Shown here piece by piece: positions 1-6,337 of a DNA stretch of 15,102 bases. The notes beneath the pieces are model-generated. The model did not search any database. It was not told the DNA's origin and saw nothing but the letters and a program-made list of their open reading frames with translations. Numbering within the stretch: position 1 is the first letter of the stretch; each line of letters begins with the position of its first letter. The stretch is from Candidatus Anoxychlamydiales bacterium (GTDB lineage Bacteria > Chlamydiota > Chlamydiia > Chlamydiales > SM23-39). Where the stretch lies: positions 1-15,102 of the forward strand of contig JAAKFW010000012.1 of the NCBI GenBank assembly GCA_011064905.1, read 5' to 3'. The position numbers and the translations under genes are program-made.

Positions 1-209
1 TTTGATCTATCCCACACAGCATATACATATCTACCGGAGCTATCTGTAGCTATTTGAGAGTCATTAGCAGTCCCTCCTGGATCAGATAGATTAGGAGCTT
101 CTCCAGTTGGCGTTGTAGCTGGATTAGAAAAATTAACATTTATAGCAAAAATTGATGAATTCAATATAATTGCAAGCAAAATTATATAGCTTTTTAACAT
201 TTTGAACAT
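1..209 (-). CDS. Secreted repeat/beta-propeller-like protein, N-terminal part (runs off left edge)
   Basis: The first 69 codons of a minus-strand gene are visible and open to the window edge. The product starts MFKMLKSYIILLAIIL and has a Sec signal peptide of about 22 residues, with likely cleavage after SSIFA. The mature part is rich in Ser, Thr, Asn, Gly and Pro and contains 'LSDPGG' and 'QIATDSSGRYVYAVW'. That wording resembles the repeat blades of large chlamydial exported proteins with BNR/sialidase-like or YVTN-like propellers; this link is from memory of the family. The start at 209 is preferred over the ATG at 200 because an AGG lies 8 nt upstream of 209. Secretion is well supported. 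The propeller fold is inference from one partial repeat, and the function is unknown. Confidence 0.75.
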   Translation of the reverse strand, partial: MFKMLKSYIILLAIILNSSIFAINVNFSNPATTPTGEAPNLSDPGGTANDSQIATDSSGRYVYAVWDRS

Positions 210-255
210 CTTCTATACCTTTTAAAGATTAAGTAAAGAAAAAAAAGATATACTA

Positions 256-334
256 TTTTTTTTATATTATCCAGAAATTTTATAAAAATGCAGTAATTCC
301 CGAAAACGGTTTTCTCCTGGATAATCAAAAAAAA
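256..334. repeat. Nested inverted repeat in the divergent spacer
   Basis: Outer arms ATTATCCAG (266-274) and CTGGATAAT (317-325) are perfect 9-bp complements. They are flanked by T8 (256-263) and A8 (327-334), which can extend the pairing. The interior holds a perfect 13-bp palindrome, GAAAACGGTTTTC (302-314). The element sits between two divergent genes, so an ordinary terminator is not expected. It could be a folded leader, an operator, or a small non-autonomous repeat. The rest of the 210-489 spacer shows no coding signal. Confidence 0.5.
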
Positions 335-489
335 GCTATCGTAATCTTTTTTGGAAAACTTTATCATCTTTTCTCAAAAACTAAGCATTATCATGAAAAC
401 ATTAAGAAAATATTGCCCTGCAAAAAAACATATCATTAAAAATTGTCCAATTTGTAGTAAAATTTAATAAAAAATAAGGAGTTTTTATC

Positions 490-918
490 ATGAAATTTTA
501 TATTGCAACAAGTTTACTTAGAGCAAAAGATCACAACATTGTTAGAGATGCCCTAATAGAGCTTGGTCACACTCTAACTTATGATTGGACTACACATGGA
601 AATGTAAAATGCACAACTACAGAAAATTTAAGAAAAGTTTCTAATAAAGAATTAAATGGGATAAAAGGGGCAGATATTTTAATTGTTTTAATTCCAGGAG
701 GTTTTGGTACACATGTTGAATTAGGAGCTGCTTTAGCCGCTAATAAGAAAATTATTTTATTTAGCCAAGATGAAAAATATTTCCTTCCCTCCAAAGATAC
801 ATGCGCTTTTTATCATGATCCTAGCTGCCTTCACATAGTCTCTTCTTTAGATAACCTAAGTGAGATTTTTGATGCACTTAATGCTACTGAAAAAGAAAAG
901 CCTTTTTCTAATATTTAG
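490..918 (+). CDS. Nucleoside 2-deoxyribosyltransferase-like protein
   Basis: This 142-residue protein has the single-domain flavodoxin-like fold pattern of the nucleoside 2-deoxyribosyltransferase / DNPH1 (Rcl) superfamily. It shows an opening strand 'KFYIATSL', then 'LGHTLTYDW' (25-33), 'GADILIVLIPGGFGTHVELG' (60-79) and 'NKKIILF'. By analogy with Lactobacillus enzymes, Asp62 is the base-contacting acid and Glu77 in 'HVELGAAL' the nucleophile. The family transfers deoxyribose between bases or hydrolyses deoxynucleoside monophosphates; sequence alone does not say which. No signal peptide is present, so it is cytosolic. The start has a strong AAGGAG (476-481) with an 8-nt spacer. It appears monocistronic, with over 200 nt of spacer on each side. 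A salvage or pool-cleaning role is inference. Confidence 0.82.
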   Translation: MKFYIATSLLRAKDHNIVRDALIELGHTLTYDWTTHGNVKCTTTENLRKVSNKELNGIKGADILIVLIPGGFGTHVELGAALAANKKIILFSQDEKYFLPSKDTCAFYHDPSCLHIVSSLDNLSEIFDALNATEKEKPFSNI

Positions 919-1065
919 ATCAGAGTCTATCTCTGGTATATTAAGGTAATAAATATTTTTAAATTTTTCATATAAATTACTTTAATTAAAAAAAACATTT
1001 ACTATTAATAAAATCTTTTTCTTTTACCTTAAATTAAAATATAATTACAGCCTACAACAAACAAA

Positions 1066-1097
1066 TTGTTTCTAATTAATAAATTATGTAGTATAAT
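1066..1097 (+). promoter_or_regulatory. Candidate promoter of the ankyrin-type gene
   Basis: A perfect TATAAT at 1092-1097 lies 36 nt before the start codon. The best -35-like hexamer is TTGTTT at 1066-1071, but the 20-nt spacing is longer than ideal. Pattern match only. Confidence 0.3.
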
Positions 1098-1133
1098 TGC
1101 ATTATTAATTAGTTTATTAAAAATAGGTGATGC

Positions 1134-2813
1134 ATGAGCGGTACAAGTTCAATTAATTCTTTTGATATGCCCGCAGATCAACTTGTAAGAGAACTTCAAA
1201 TTGATTTAGAAAACAAAAATCTATTTTCGGGTTTAGATATTTATAATATGGGATCGGCTTCTCAGAAAGTCACTTTAATTAAATTGTGTAACTCCGAGAG
1301 AGAGACACTTCTTCACCTTTTGGCAAATAAAATCCTTGATAACCAAGAAGAAGAACAAGACACTAGCTTCCTTAGAAAGAGCGCTTTTGAAATCTTAACA
1401 ACAGGTAAGATCCAAAAAGATTTAAAAGACATTGTTAATGTTGAAGACGCAAACGATTTTAGTTTTCTTGATTTCGCAATTTTTATTAAAAATGAAAAAT
1501 TAAATTTCGTATATCAAATACTCAAGCTTATTCCTAAAGAAGATCGAGCTATATGCAAAAGAGACATAGGTTCAGAGGACTTTCAAGCTGAATTAGAAAC
1601 CCAAGATGTAGAAACTTTATTCGGTTTTTTTAAATTGTCTAATGATAAAACCTCTTTAACAAAAAAATGCGGCCCAAAAAACGTAACACTATTACACATC
1701 TTAGGAATGCAAATCATTAAAAACCAAGCAAAAAAGCAAGACATAAGCTATCTTATGGATATCACTCTTAAAATATTAAAAACAAAAGCTCTAAAAAAAG
1801 ATTTAAAAAATCTAGTGACTGCATTAGATGAAGACGGTCAATGTTTTCTTGATTATGCAGTTTTATGTAGAAGTGAAAAACTAAATTTCATGGATGACGT
1901 ATTAAAGCTTATTCCAATAGAAGATAGAGATGAATGTCTTAGATTTATATTTCAAAGAGTATTAAAAAATGAAGATTTAGATGCTGCTTTAGCTCTTTTT
2001 TATCTATCTAAAGATTCTGAGAAAACATCACTTGCTAAAATACAAATCCCAAAAAAAACGACTTTAATTCAAATGTTAGTAATGCGTATTTATCAAGATT
2101 TAGGAAAAAAAAGAACTAACGAACTTTTGGAGAAGCTAATCGAAGTTTTAAAAAAAATTGATCCTAAAGAGATAAAAGAGATAGCTAATTTACAAAATTC
2201 TACTGGACGAACTACACTTCATTTAGCAGCTCTTTGCAAAGATAAAACGTTAAATTTATTATCTGACCTTCTTAAATTTATGCCTTCACAAGATAGAGCT
2301 GCTTGTTTAAAAACGCAAGATTCCCTTCAAGGCTGGACACCCCTTCACTATTTAGCTAACGTAACTACACATGAAGATGATTTAAATCAAAGACGTATTC
2401 AAGAAATTCTAGACCTTCTTCCGAGTGAAAAAGATAAAAAAAATCTAGAAGAAATCAGAGATACTCACGGACGCAGTTATAGAGAAATTCAAGAAAAGAA
2501 AAAACAAGCTGAAGTATCTCATGAAAAAGAAGGTGATAGAAAAAAATATCTAGAAGAAAAAAGAAAAACCGGTTTAGCTGCAGTTATCGCCGCTCAACGG
2601 AATGCTACAAGCTCCCCCTTTAACCTTAAATCCCCTGACGCTGTAAAATGTTCTCAAAGCGGACTTAATATACCACCGACTCGCAGAGGTCTAATCGTAG
2701 CAGATTTTGGAATCCCACCACAAGAACCTAGAAGACCAAAAACACCCCCTCCCGCTCCAACTCCAAATTTATTAGAGTCTCTTGAACGCCCTATTTATGA
2801 TGATTTAAAATAA
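1134..2813 (+). CDS. Ankyrin-type repeat protein with proline-rich tail, effector candidate
   Basis: 559 residues with no signal peptide or membrane segment. Three long units recur at about 123-127 residues. Their anchors are TLLHLL (58), TLLHIL (185) and TLIQML (310), followed by IPKEDR (133), IPIEDR (260) and MPSQDR (383). Within the units, 'GRTTLHLAALCKD' (358-370) and 'GWTPLHYLAN' (400-409) are recognisable ankyrin helices. A charged, probably coiled-coil segment follows (about 446-478), then a proline-rich tail (514-545) with 'TPPPAPTP', ending in 'RPIYDDLK'. Ankyrin arrays bind proteins, and many intracellular bacteria inject such proteins into the host; delivery here is inference. The ATG at 1134 follows AGGTG at a short distance. 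A degenerate relative of its repeat unit lies just downstream. No homologue is recognised by name. Confidence 0.85.
   Translation: MSGTSSINSFDMPADQLVRELQIDLENKNLFSGLDIYNMGSASQKVTLIKLCNSERETLLHLLANKILDNQEEEQDTSFLRKSAFEILTTGKIQKDLKDIVNVEDANDFSFLDFAIFIKNEKLNFVYQILKLIPKEDRAICKRDIGSEDFQAELETQDVETLFGFFKLSNDKTSLTKKCGPKNVTLLHILGMQIIKNQAKKQDISYLMDITLKILKTKALKKDLKNLVTALDEDGQCFLDYAVLCRSEKLNFMDDVLKLIPIEDRDECLRFIFQRVLKNEDLDAALALFYLSKDSEKTSLAKIQIPKKTTLIQMLVMRIYQDLGKKRTNELLEKLIEVLKKIDPKEIKEIANLQNSTGRTTLHLAALCKDKTLNLLSDLLKFMPSQDRAACLKTQDSLQGWTPLHYLANVTTHEDDLNQRRIQEILDLLPSEKDKKNLEEIRDTHGRSYREIQEKKKQAEVSHEKEGDRKKYLEEKRKTGLAAVIAAQRNATSSPFNLKSPDAVKCSQSGLNIPPTRRGLIVADFGIPPQEPRRPKTPPPAPTPNLLESLERPIYDDLK
1209..2318 (+). 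repeat. Three ~125-codon tandem protein repeats
   Basis: Codons about 26 to 395 hold three copies of one unit: helix with '[FY]xLS/N', 'TSL[TA]K', 'TLLH[LI]L', 'FLDxA', 'EKLNF', 'LKLIPxEDR'. Anchor spacing is 127 residues between units 1 and 2 and 123-125 between units 2 and 3. The similarity is clear in protein and largely lost in DNA, which indicates old duplications. Confidence 0.7.
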
Positions 2814-2833
2814 AATTTTAATCTATTAAAACC

Positions 2834-2876
2834 TCAAAAGTTAACCTTATACCTACTATCATCTTAGAACTTTTGA
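2834..2876. repeat. 9-bp inverted repeat after the ankyrin-type gene
   Basis: TCAAAAGTT (2834-2842) and AACTTTTGA (2868-2876) are perfect complements around a 25-nt loop, 20 nt after the stop codon. No T-run follows on the plus strand, so an intrinsic terminator is not well supported. Confidence 0.35.
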
Positions 2877-2890
2877 TAAAAGCGAAAATT

Positions 2891-3225
2891 ATGTGTTTAC
2901 AGGTTACAGAAGATTGATTAGCGAGATTTCAAACGAATAGTCATCACATCTTAGTAGCTGGAAATTTTATAATAGGCAATAACTATGAAGCCACTACTAA
3001 GGCTACAGATTTCTTTTTTCATCTTTAAGAAAAAATGAAATAGGAAAAGCCATGGAATCTTTAAAAAAGCTTTCAAATTATCTTCAATAATTCTGAGTCT
3101 ATCTAAAAGATAATCAAGAAAACTCTTTATTAAATAAGCTCGTTGCAGAAAACAAAAATGATAAAGAATTGCAAGCTGAATTTAGAAATATTTCATTAAA
3201 AATTTTTGAAAACTATTTTTTTTAG
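2891..3225 (+). pseudogene. Decayed relative of the upstream ankyrin-type repeat gene
   Basis: Reading from ATG 2891 gives a protein-like text broken by TGA at 2915, a frameshift in the T-rich run near 3010-3019, and TAA and TGA near 3088-3096. It ends at TAG 3223-3225. The text after the frameshift, 'LRKNEIGKAMESLKKLS', aligns with 'LKNEDLDAALALFYLS' of the intact neighbour. The later 'NSLLNKLVAENK' and 'ISLKIFE' match its 'VTLLHILGMQIIK' and 'ITLKILK'. It is therefore best read as a duplicated repeat unit or paralogue that has degenerated. The first third, with 'HHILVAGNFIIGNNYEA', has no visible match. It accounts for most of the otherwise gene-free stretch 2814-3227. A sequencing error cannot explain this many lesions. 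Confidence 0.65.
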
Positions 3226-3227
3226 TT

Positions 3228-4124
3228 TTATATTTTTTTTGCAAAAGATGAACCAACCTTTGCTTTAGTTTCGATATTTTCTCTGCTCATTTCGATCAAA
3301 TCATCATCGAACTTAATTTGATTTTTCTCAAAGAGTAAAACTATAGAAGAAGCGCCAAGTGAAAAATAGCCTTTTTCCTCCCCTTTTTTATATTCAGTAT
3401 TTGGAAAAAAAGTTTCATTTATAGCTCCAACGTTTGTAGCTCCTATTTCAATATATAAAATATCTGAAAAATTTTTAGTTTTTAAAATGGTTAACATTCT
3501 TTTATTTTCAGATAGGATTTTAATGTTTTTTCTAAGAGCTATTGGATTTACAGAATATAGATATCCATTTATTAATTTAGCCTCTCCTGGAGTGCAATCT
3601 ACTGGAAAATGAAATCTGTGATAATCATCTGGAGCGAGTCTACAAAGAAGCATTGCACCATTAAAGTATTTTTCAGCTAACTTTTCATCTTGTAGAAATT
3701 CATTTAAGTTAAATTTATGATCTTTAATAGAAAAATTATCAATGTTAGATACTTTGGGAAAAGCTAAAAACCTCCCATCTGAGGGAAAGGCTAAAGTATT
3801 GCCATCTAGATCAATTTGTCTCACATCTTTTTTTAGTTTTCTAATAAAAAAATCATTAAAAGATTTGAAATCATCTACATTTTTTTCAAACTCCCCTTCA
3901 TCTATATTAAAGTGTTTGATAAAGGGTTTAATTTTAAATTTAGAAGTTTTTTTTGAGTTTATAAACCCATAAAACTTTGATAAAAAAGAAACTTTTGTGA
4001 AGAAAAAAAGAAAAAATTTTGATAAAACATTATTGCTATATAAAAACTCTAGCGCAGTTTTAAAATAGACCTTTTCTACTATTTTTTTCTTTTTTTCTCT
4101 ATCGAAGAGATATCTTTTACCCAT
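3228..4124 (-). CDS. psd: Phosphatidylserine decarboxylase
   Basis: 298 residues. Converts phosphatidylserine to phosphatidylethanolamine at the inner membrane, using a pyruvoyl group made by self-cleavage. Diagnostic blocks are 'FNDFFIRKLK' (about 89-98), 'RLAPDDYHRFHFP' with the catalytic-type His, 'INGYLYSVNP', 'IEIGATNVG' and 'KKGEEKGYFSLGASSIVLLF'. They match the chlamydial enzyme as I recall it, and the length is close. The cleavage Ser should be Ser259. It is preceded by Ala258 ('LGASS') where the family usually has Gly ('GST'/'GGST'), a notable change at the scissile bond. A hydrophobic N-terminal region (about 26-50) may associate with the membrane. No Shine-Dalgarno precedes ATG 4124, and a good promoter ends 7 nt before it. 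The gene is convergent with the pseudogene; only 2 nt separate the two ends. Confidence 0.95.
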   Translation of the reverse strand: MGKRYLFDREKKKKIVEKVYFKTALEFLYSNNVLSKFFLFFFTKVSFLSKFYGFINSKKTSKFKIKPFIKHFNIDEGEFEKNVDDFKSFNDFFIRKLKKDVRQIDLDGNTLAFPSDGRFLAFPKVSNIDNFSIKDHKFNLNEFLQDEKLAEKYFNGAMLLCRLAPDDYHRFHFPVDCTPGEAKLINGYLYSVNPIALRKNIKILSENKRMLTILKTKNFSDILYIEIGATNVGAINETFFPNTEYKKGEEKGYFSLGASSIVLLFEKNQIKFDDDLIEMSRENIETKAKVGSSFAKKI

Positions 4125-4131
4125 AAACAGA

Positions 4132-4160
4132 TTTATACAAAATATTCATCAAATAAGCAA
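4132..4160 (-). promoter_or_regulatory. Promoter of psd, possibly giving a leaderless mRNA
   Basis: On the minus strand TTGCTT (4160-4155) and TATAAA (4137-4132) are separated by exactly 17 nt, a good housekeeping-sigma match. The -10 box ends 7 nt before the psd start codon, so transcription would begin at or next to the ATG. Confidence 0.5.
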
Positions 4161-4213
4161 CGTTTAACTTCTTTTGTAAAAATCCCTATTTGGCAGGATC
4201 TATTAAAATTTAA

Positions 4214-4241
4214 TTGACAACAAAACTATTTTTTTTAGATG
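4214..4241 (+). promoter_or_regulatory. Candidate promoter of the outer-membrane protein gene
   Basis: A perfect -35 TTGACA (4214-4219) is followed after 16 nt by TAGATG (4236-4241). A better -10-like TAAAAT (4243-4248) is at 23 nt, which is too far. The leader to ATG 4291 would be about 42 nt and contains GGAG at 4280-4283. Confidence 0.4.
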
Positions 4242-4290
4242 ATAAAATTTAATTGTTTTAAAAAAACATCTCATCCATTGGAGAAAATTT

Positions 4291-5331
4291 ATGTACAAAG
4301 CTCTATTTTGTTTATTTATTTTAAGTATATCTTCCATTAAAGCGGAAAATAATAACTGCACACCAAATTCAATACCAAAAAATGCAAAGCCAGAGCCTTG
4401 CTGTGATATTCCGAAAGAGCCTACAACATCTGCTTATAACGCTCCTGCAAGAATAGATGTTTGCGGATCTAAAGATGGATATCTAACACTAAGCTTTATT
4501 TACTGGAAGATAGAAGAAAATATTTTCGTTGCTCAATTTAAAGCTGATGGCACACCTGCTGATAATGACAGAACTAAAATATCTACAATGGACTACGATT
4601 ATAAACCAGGCTTTAAAATAGGCGGTGGATATAATTTTGAATATGATGATTGGAATGCATACATAGAATATACAAGGTACCATGCAACAAATTCTGTTTC
4701 TAGAACAAGACCTAGTTGGTCCCAGTTTATGGAACCTGTATATAATAGGGTAACAACTAGTTCAGGCGATAAGATAGATTTTAAACTTAAATTAGAATAT
4801 GACTTTTTAGATTTAGATCTCAGTAGATGGCAATATGAAGGTCAAAAATTTTTATTAAAAGCTTATTTAGGACTTCATGGAGCTAGATTAGATCAAAATA
4901 TAACATCTGTTTTTAAAATAGATTCTCTAAGTATTACAAACAATACAATTTATACCTTAAAGCAATGGATGATTGGTCCAAGAATTGGATTTTATTATAA
5001 ATGGAAAATTTTAAATTCTCTTAGCATTACCGGAAAAGGATCAACTGCTATGTTGTATCAAAAATTTACAAAAATATTTTTAAGGCAAGAAGATCAAGAT
5101 TTAGCAACAGTTGGTGCTGCTACATTAACAACTACCGAGAGAAAAAGGAGTTCAGTAAATGGACTATTTGAACTAATGATAGGGTTTGAATATGACAAAT
5201 ATTTTTATCAAAACCAATATCATTTTAATTGTTTAGCTGGATATGATCTTCATGGTTTAGCATCGCATATTTTGCCTCCAGGTTGGCTGGCTTTGCATGG
5301 ATTGACTCTAAGCGCTAGATTAGATTTTTAA
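4291..5331 (+). CDS. MOMP-like outer-membrane beta-barrel protein
   Basis: 346 residues with a Sec signal peptide (MYKALFCLFILSISSIKA, cleavage about 18/19). A short Cys-containing Pro/Asn-rich linker follows (CTPN..., 'PEPCCDIPK'). The rest alternates polar and aromatic residues as in a barrel: 'YLTLSFIYWKIEEN', 'GFKIGGGYNFEYDDWNAYIEYT', 'FLDLDLSRW', 'WMIGPRIGFYYKW'. It ends in '...LTLSARLDF', and the terminal Phe is the BAM recognition signal. The pattern matches the Legionella-MOMP-like family (Pfam Legionella_OMP), common in environmental chlamydiae as porin and surface protein. The Cys cluster at 23-39 could form disulfides, as chlamydial envelope proteins do. GGAG with a 7-nt spacer fixes the start. 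Porin activity is inference from the family. Confidence 0.85.
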   Translation: MYKALFCLFILSISSIKAENNNCTPNSIPKNAKPEPCCDIPKEPTTSAYNAPARIDVCGSKDGYLTLSFIYWKIEENIFVAQFKADGTPADNDRTKISTMDYDYKPGFKIGGGYNFEYDDWNAYIEYTRYHATNSVSRTRPSWSQFMEPVYNRVTTSSGDKIDFKLKLEYDFLDLDLSRWQYEGQKFLLKAYLGLHGARLDQNITSVFKIDSLSITNNTIYTLKQWMIGPRIGFYYKWKILNSLSITGKGSTAMLYQKFTKIFLRQEDQDLATVGAATLTTTERKRSSVNGLFELMIGFEYDKYFYQNQYHFNCLAGYDLHGLASHILPPGWLALHGLTLSARLDF

Positions 5332-5369
5332 TTTTATAAAAAAATGAAAAACACAAAAAGAGAAAAAAG

Positions 5370-5543
5370 ATGAAAATTTTTAAGTCAGTAATCTTATCTA
5401 TCTTATTTTTGATTTTGCTAAGTATATCTTGCACAGGCTGCGGCGGGGGTGGTGGAGGCGGAGGGAATACCAATGGAGAAGTTGATGTTGGAATAAATGG
5501 ACAATTTAATCCTGATCCAATAGTTACTCCAGTTCCTCAATAA
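5370..5543 (+). CDS. Small poly-glycine lipoprotein (57 aa)
   Basis: A short gene 38 nt after the porin-like gene on the same strand. The product starts MKIFKSVILSILFLILL, a lipoprotein-type signal, followed by 'SISCTGC' with two possible lipidated cysteines (Cys21 or Cys24) and an unbroken run of eight glycines (25-32). The tail of about 25 residues is polar and Pro-rich ('NPDPIVTPVPQ'). The signal, Cys and hydrophobic h-region make it a real coding sequence despite its size. Cys followed by poly-Gly is a recurrent start of bacterial surface lipoproteins, with Gly acting as a tether. It may be co-transcribed with the porin. Only a weak purine-rich SD (AGAGAAAAAAG) precedes it. Function is unknown. 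It could also be the truncated head of a once larger lipoprotein. Confidence 0.7.
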   Translation: MKIFKSVILSILFLILLSISCTGCGGGGGGGGNTNGEVDVGINGQFNPDPIVTPVPQ

Positions 5544-5590
5544 AAAAATGAAAATTAAATTAATTTTTAATTAAAAAAAATAGATTTTTA

Positions 5591-6115
5591 TTATCTTTGA
5601 GTATTTTCTTTTCTAAGAAGTGAATAGATACAAACATCTAAATACTTACCATTTGAAAAAATAGCTTCTCTAGCAATACCTTCAAAAATATATCCACATT
5701 TTTGAGCAACAGCAATAGAAGCTCTATGATAATCTGGAATAGCTAGTTGCAACCTATTTATTTTTCTATTAGAAAATAAAAACGAAGAAAAAACCTTTAG
5801 AGCTTCTTTCATAAAACCTTTGCCACGATTTTTTTCATCGAAGATTATATATTTAAGCTCTTGAGCATCTAAAAAAATAGATTTTATATAAGATATCATT
5901 CCGATGATTTCATTTTTTAAATCTAAGATAAGAGCGAGACCTTTATCCGCTTGCCAAAATCCTGTTGATTCATACTCTTTTTTGAAGTTATATTCAGATT
6001 CAATATCAAATGGAAAAAACTCATTTTGCATTTGAGCTAACTCCAAAATAGAAAAAAAATGATCTAGCTCAGATATTTTTATAGGTCTGATTTTTACGTT
6101 TCTGCCTTCTATCAT
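5591..6115 (-). CDS. GNAT-family N-acetyltransferase (RimJ/RimL type)
   Basis: 174 residues, the usual size of a single GNAT domain. It begins 'IRPIKISELDHFF', the usual opening of RimJ/RimL-like enzymes. Motif A is 'NRGKGFMKEALKVF' (96-109), the acetyl-CoA pyrophosphate loop (Q/RxxGxG/A). Motif B is 'DYHRASIAVAQKCGYIFEG' (128-146), equivalent to the family's 'N..S..v..K.GF..eG'. The final strand reads 'FSNGKYLDVCIYSLLR'. Such enzymes acetylate protein N-termini, polyamines, antibiotics or other amines; the substrate cannot be told here. The gene is convergent with the lipoprotein gene across 47 nt of A/T sequence. The SD upstream of 6115 is weak. Confidence 0.88.
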   Translation of the reverse strand: MIEGRNVKIRPIKISELDHFFSILELAQMQNEFFPFDIESEYNFKKEYESTGFWQADKGLALILDLKNEIIGMISYIKSIFLDAQELKYIIFDEKNRGKGFMKEALKVFSSFLFSNRKINRLQLAIPDYHRASIAVAQKCGYIFEGIAREAIFSNGKYLDVCIYSLLRKENTQR

Positions 6116-6190
6116 TTTTAACCATTTTTTGTGGAAGCATTTTAAATTTTATATCTTTTATAAAAAAAAGTAAATATAAAAAAACAAAAT

Positions 6191-6218
6191 TTGAAATTTA
6201 TCAAATTAAAATTATAAA
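6191..6218 (+). promoter_or_regulatory. Candidate secA promoter
   Basis: TTGAAA (6191-6196) and TATAAA (6213-6218) are separated by 16 nt, a good housekeeping match. A start near 6225 would give a leader of about 110 nt that includes the fold described next. Confidence 0.45.
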
Positions 6219-6221
6219 TAT

Positions 6222-6287
6222 GCAAATTATCTGCAACCAAGACAAAAAATGCCTAGTTGCGATTTTATTCTCGTAGATAACTTGTGC
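6222..6287 (+). promoter_or_regulatory. Foldable leader upstream of secA
   Basis: GCAAATTATCT (6222-6232) pairs with 6275-6287 over 11 bp with two single-base bulges (C6281, G6284). Directly inside, GCAAC (6233-6237) pairs with GTTGC (6256-6260) across an 18-nt loop. secA expression is regulated through leader structure in some bacteria, such as secM-secA in E. coli. No secM-like ORF is visible here, so this is a structural candidate only. Confidence 0.35.
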
Positions 6288-6337
6288 GAAATTTCAATAT
6301 AGCTTAAAATCAGATAAAATAATAGGAAAAAATTTAT

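Noticed and set aside
443..470. TTGTCC-16-TAATAA as a promoter of the deoxyribosyltransferase gene
   Set aside because: The predicted start would fall on the ribosome binding site, leaving no functional leader.
579..794. 71-codon minus-strand open frame inside the deoxyribosyltransferase gene
   Set aside because: It is antisense to a gene with clear family motifs, and its product has no recognisable feature.
919..950. CAGAG-CTCTG hairpin after the deoxyribosyltransferase gene as a terminator
   Set aside because: The stem is only 5 bp and no T-run follows it.
3742..3972. 76-codon plus-strand open frame inside psd
   Set aside because: It is antisense to the conserved middle of psd and composition-driven.
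4489..4683. 64-codon minus-strand open frame inside the outer-membrane protein gene
   Set aside because: Shadow of the barrel-coding frame, with no independent ribosome site.
5551..5567. AAAATTAA/TTAATTTT hairpin between the lipoprotein and acetyltransferase genes as a bidirectional terminator
   Set aside because: The arms are pure A/T with a 1-nt gap, and such palindromes are expected by chance in this composition.
6222..6310. Possible tRNA or small structured RNA gene upstream of secA
   Set aside because: There is no T-loop GTTCGA block, no acceptor pairing of tRNA type and no anticodon arm; only the leader stems are supported.
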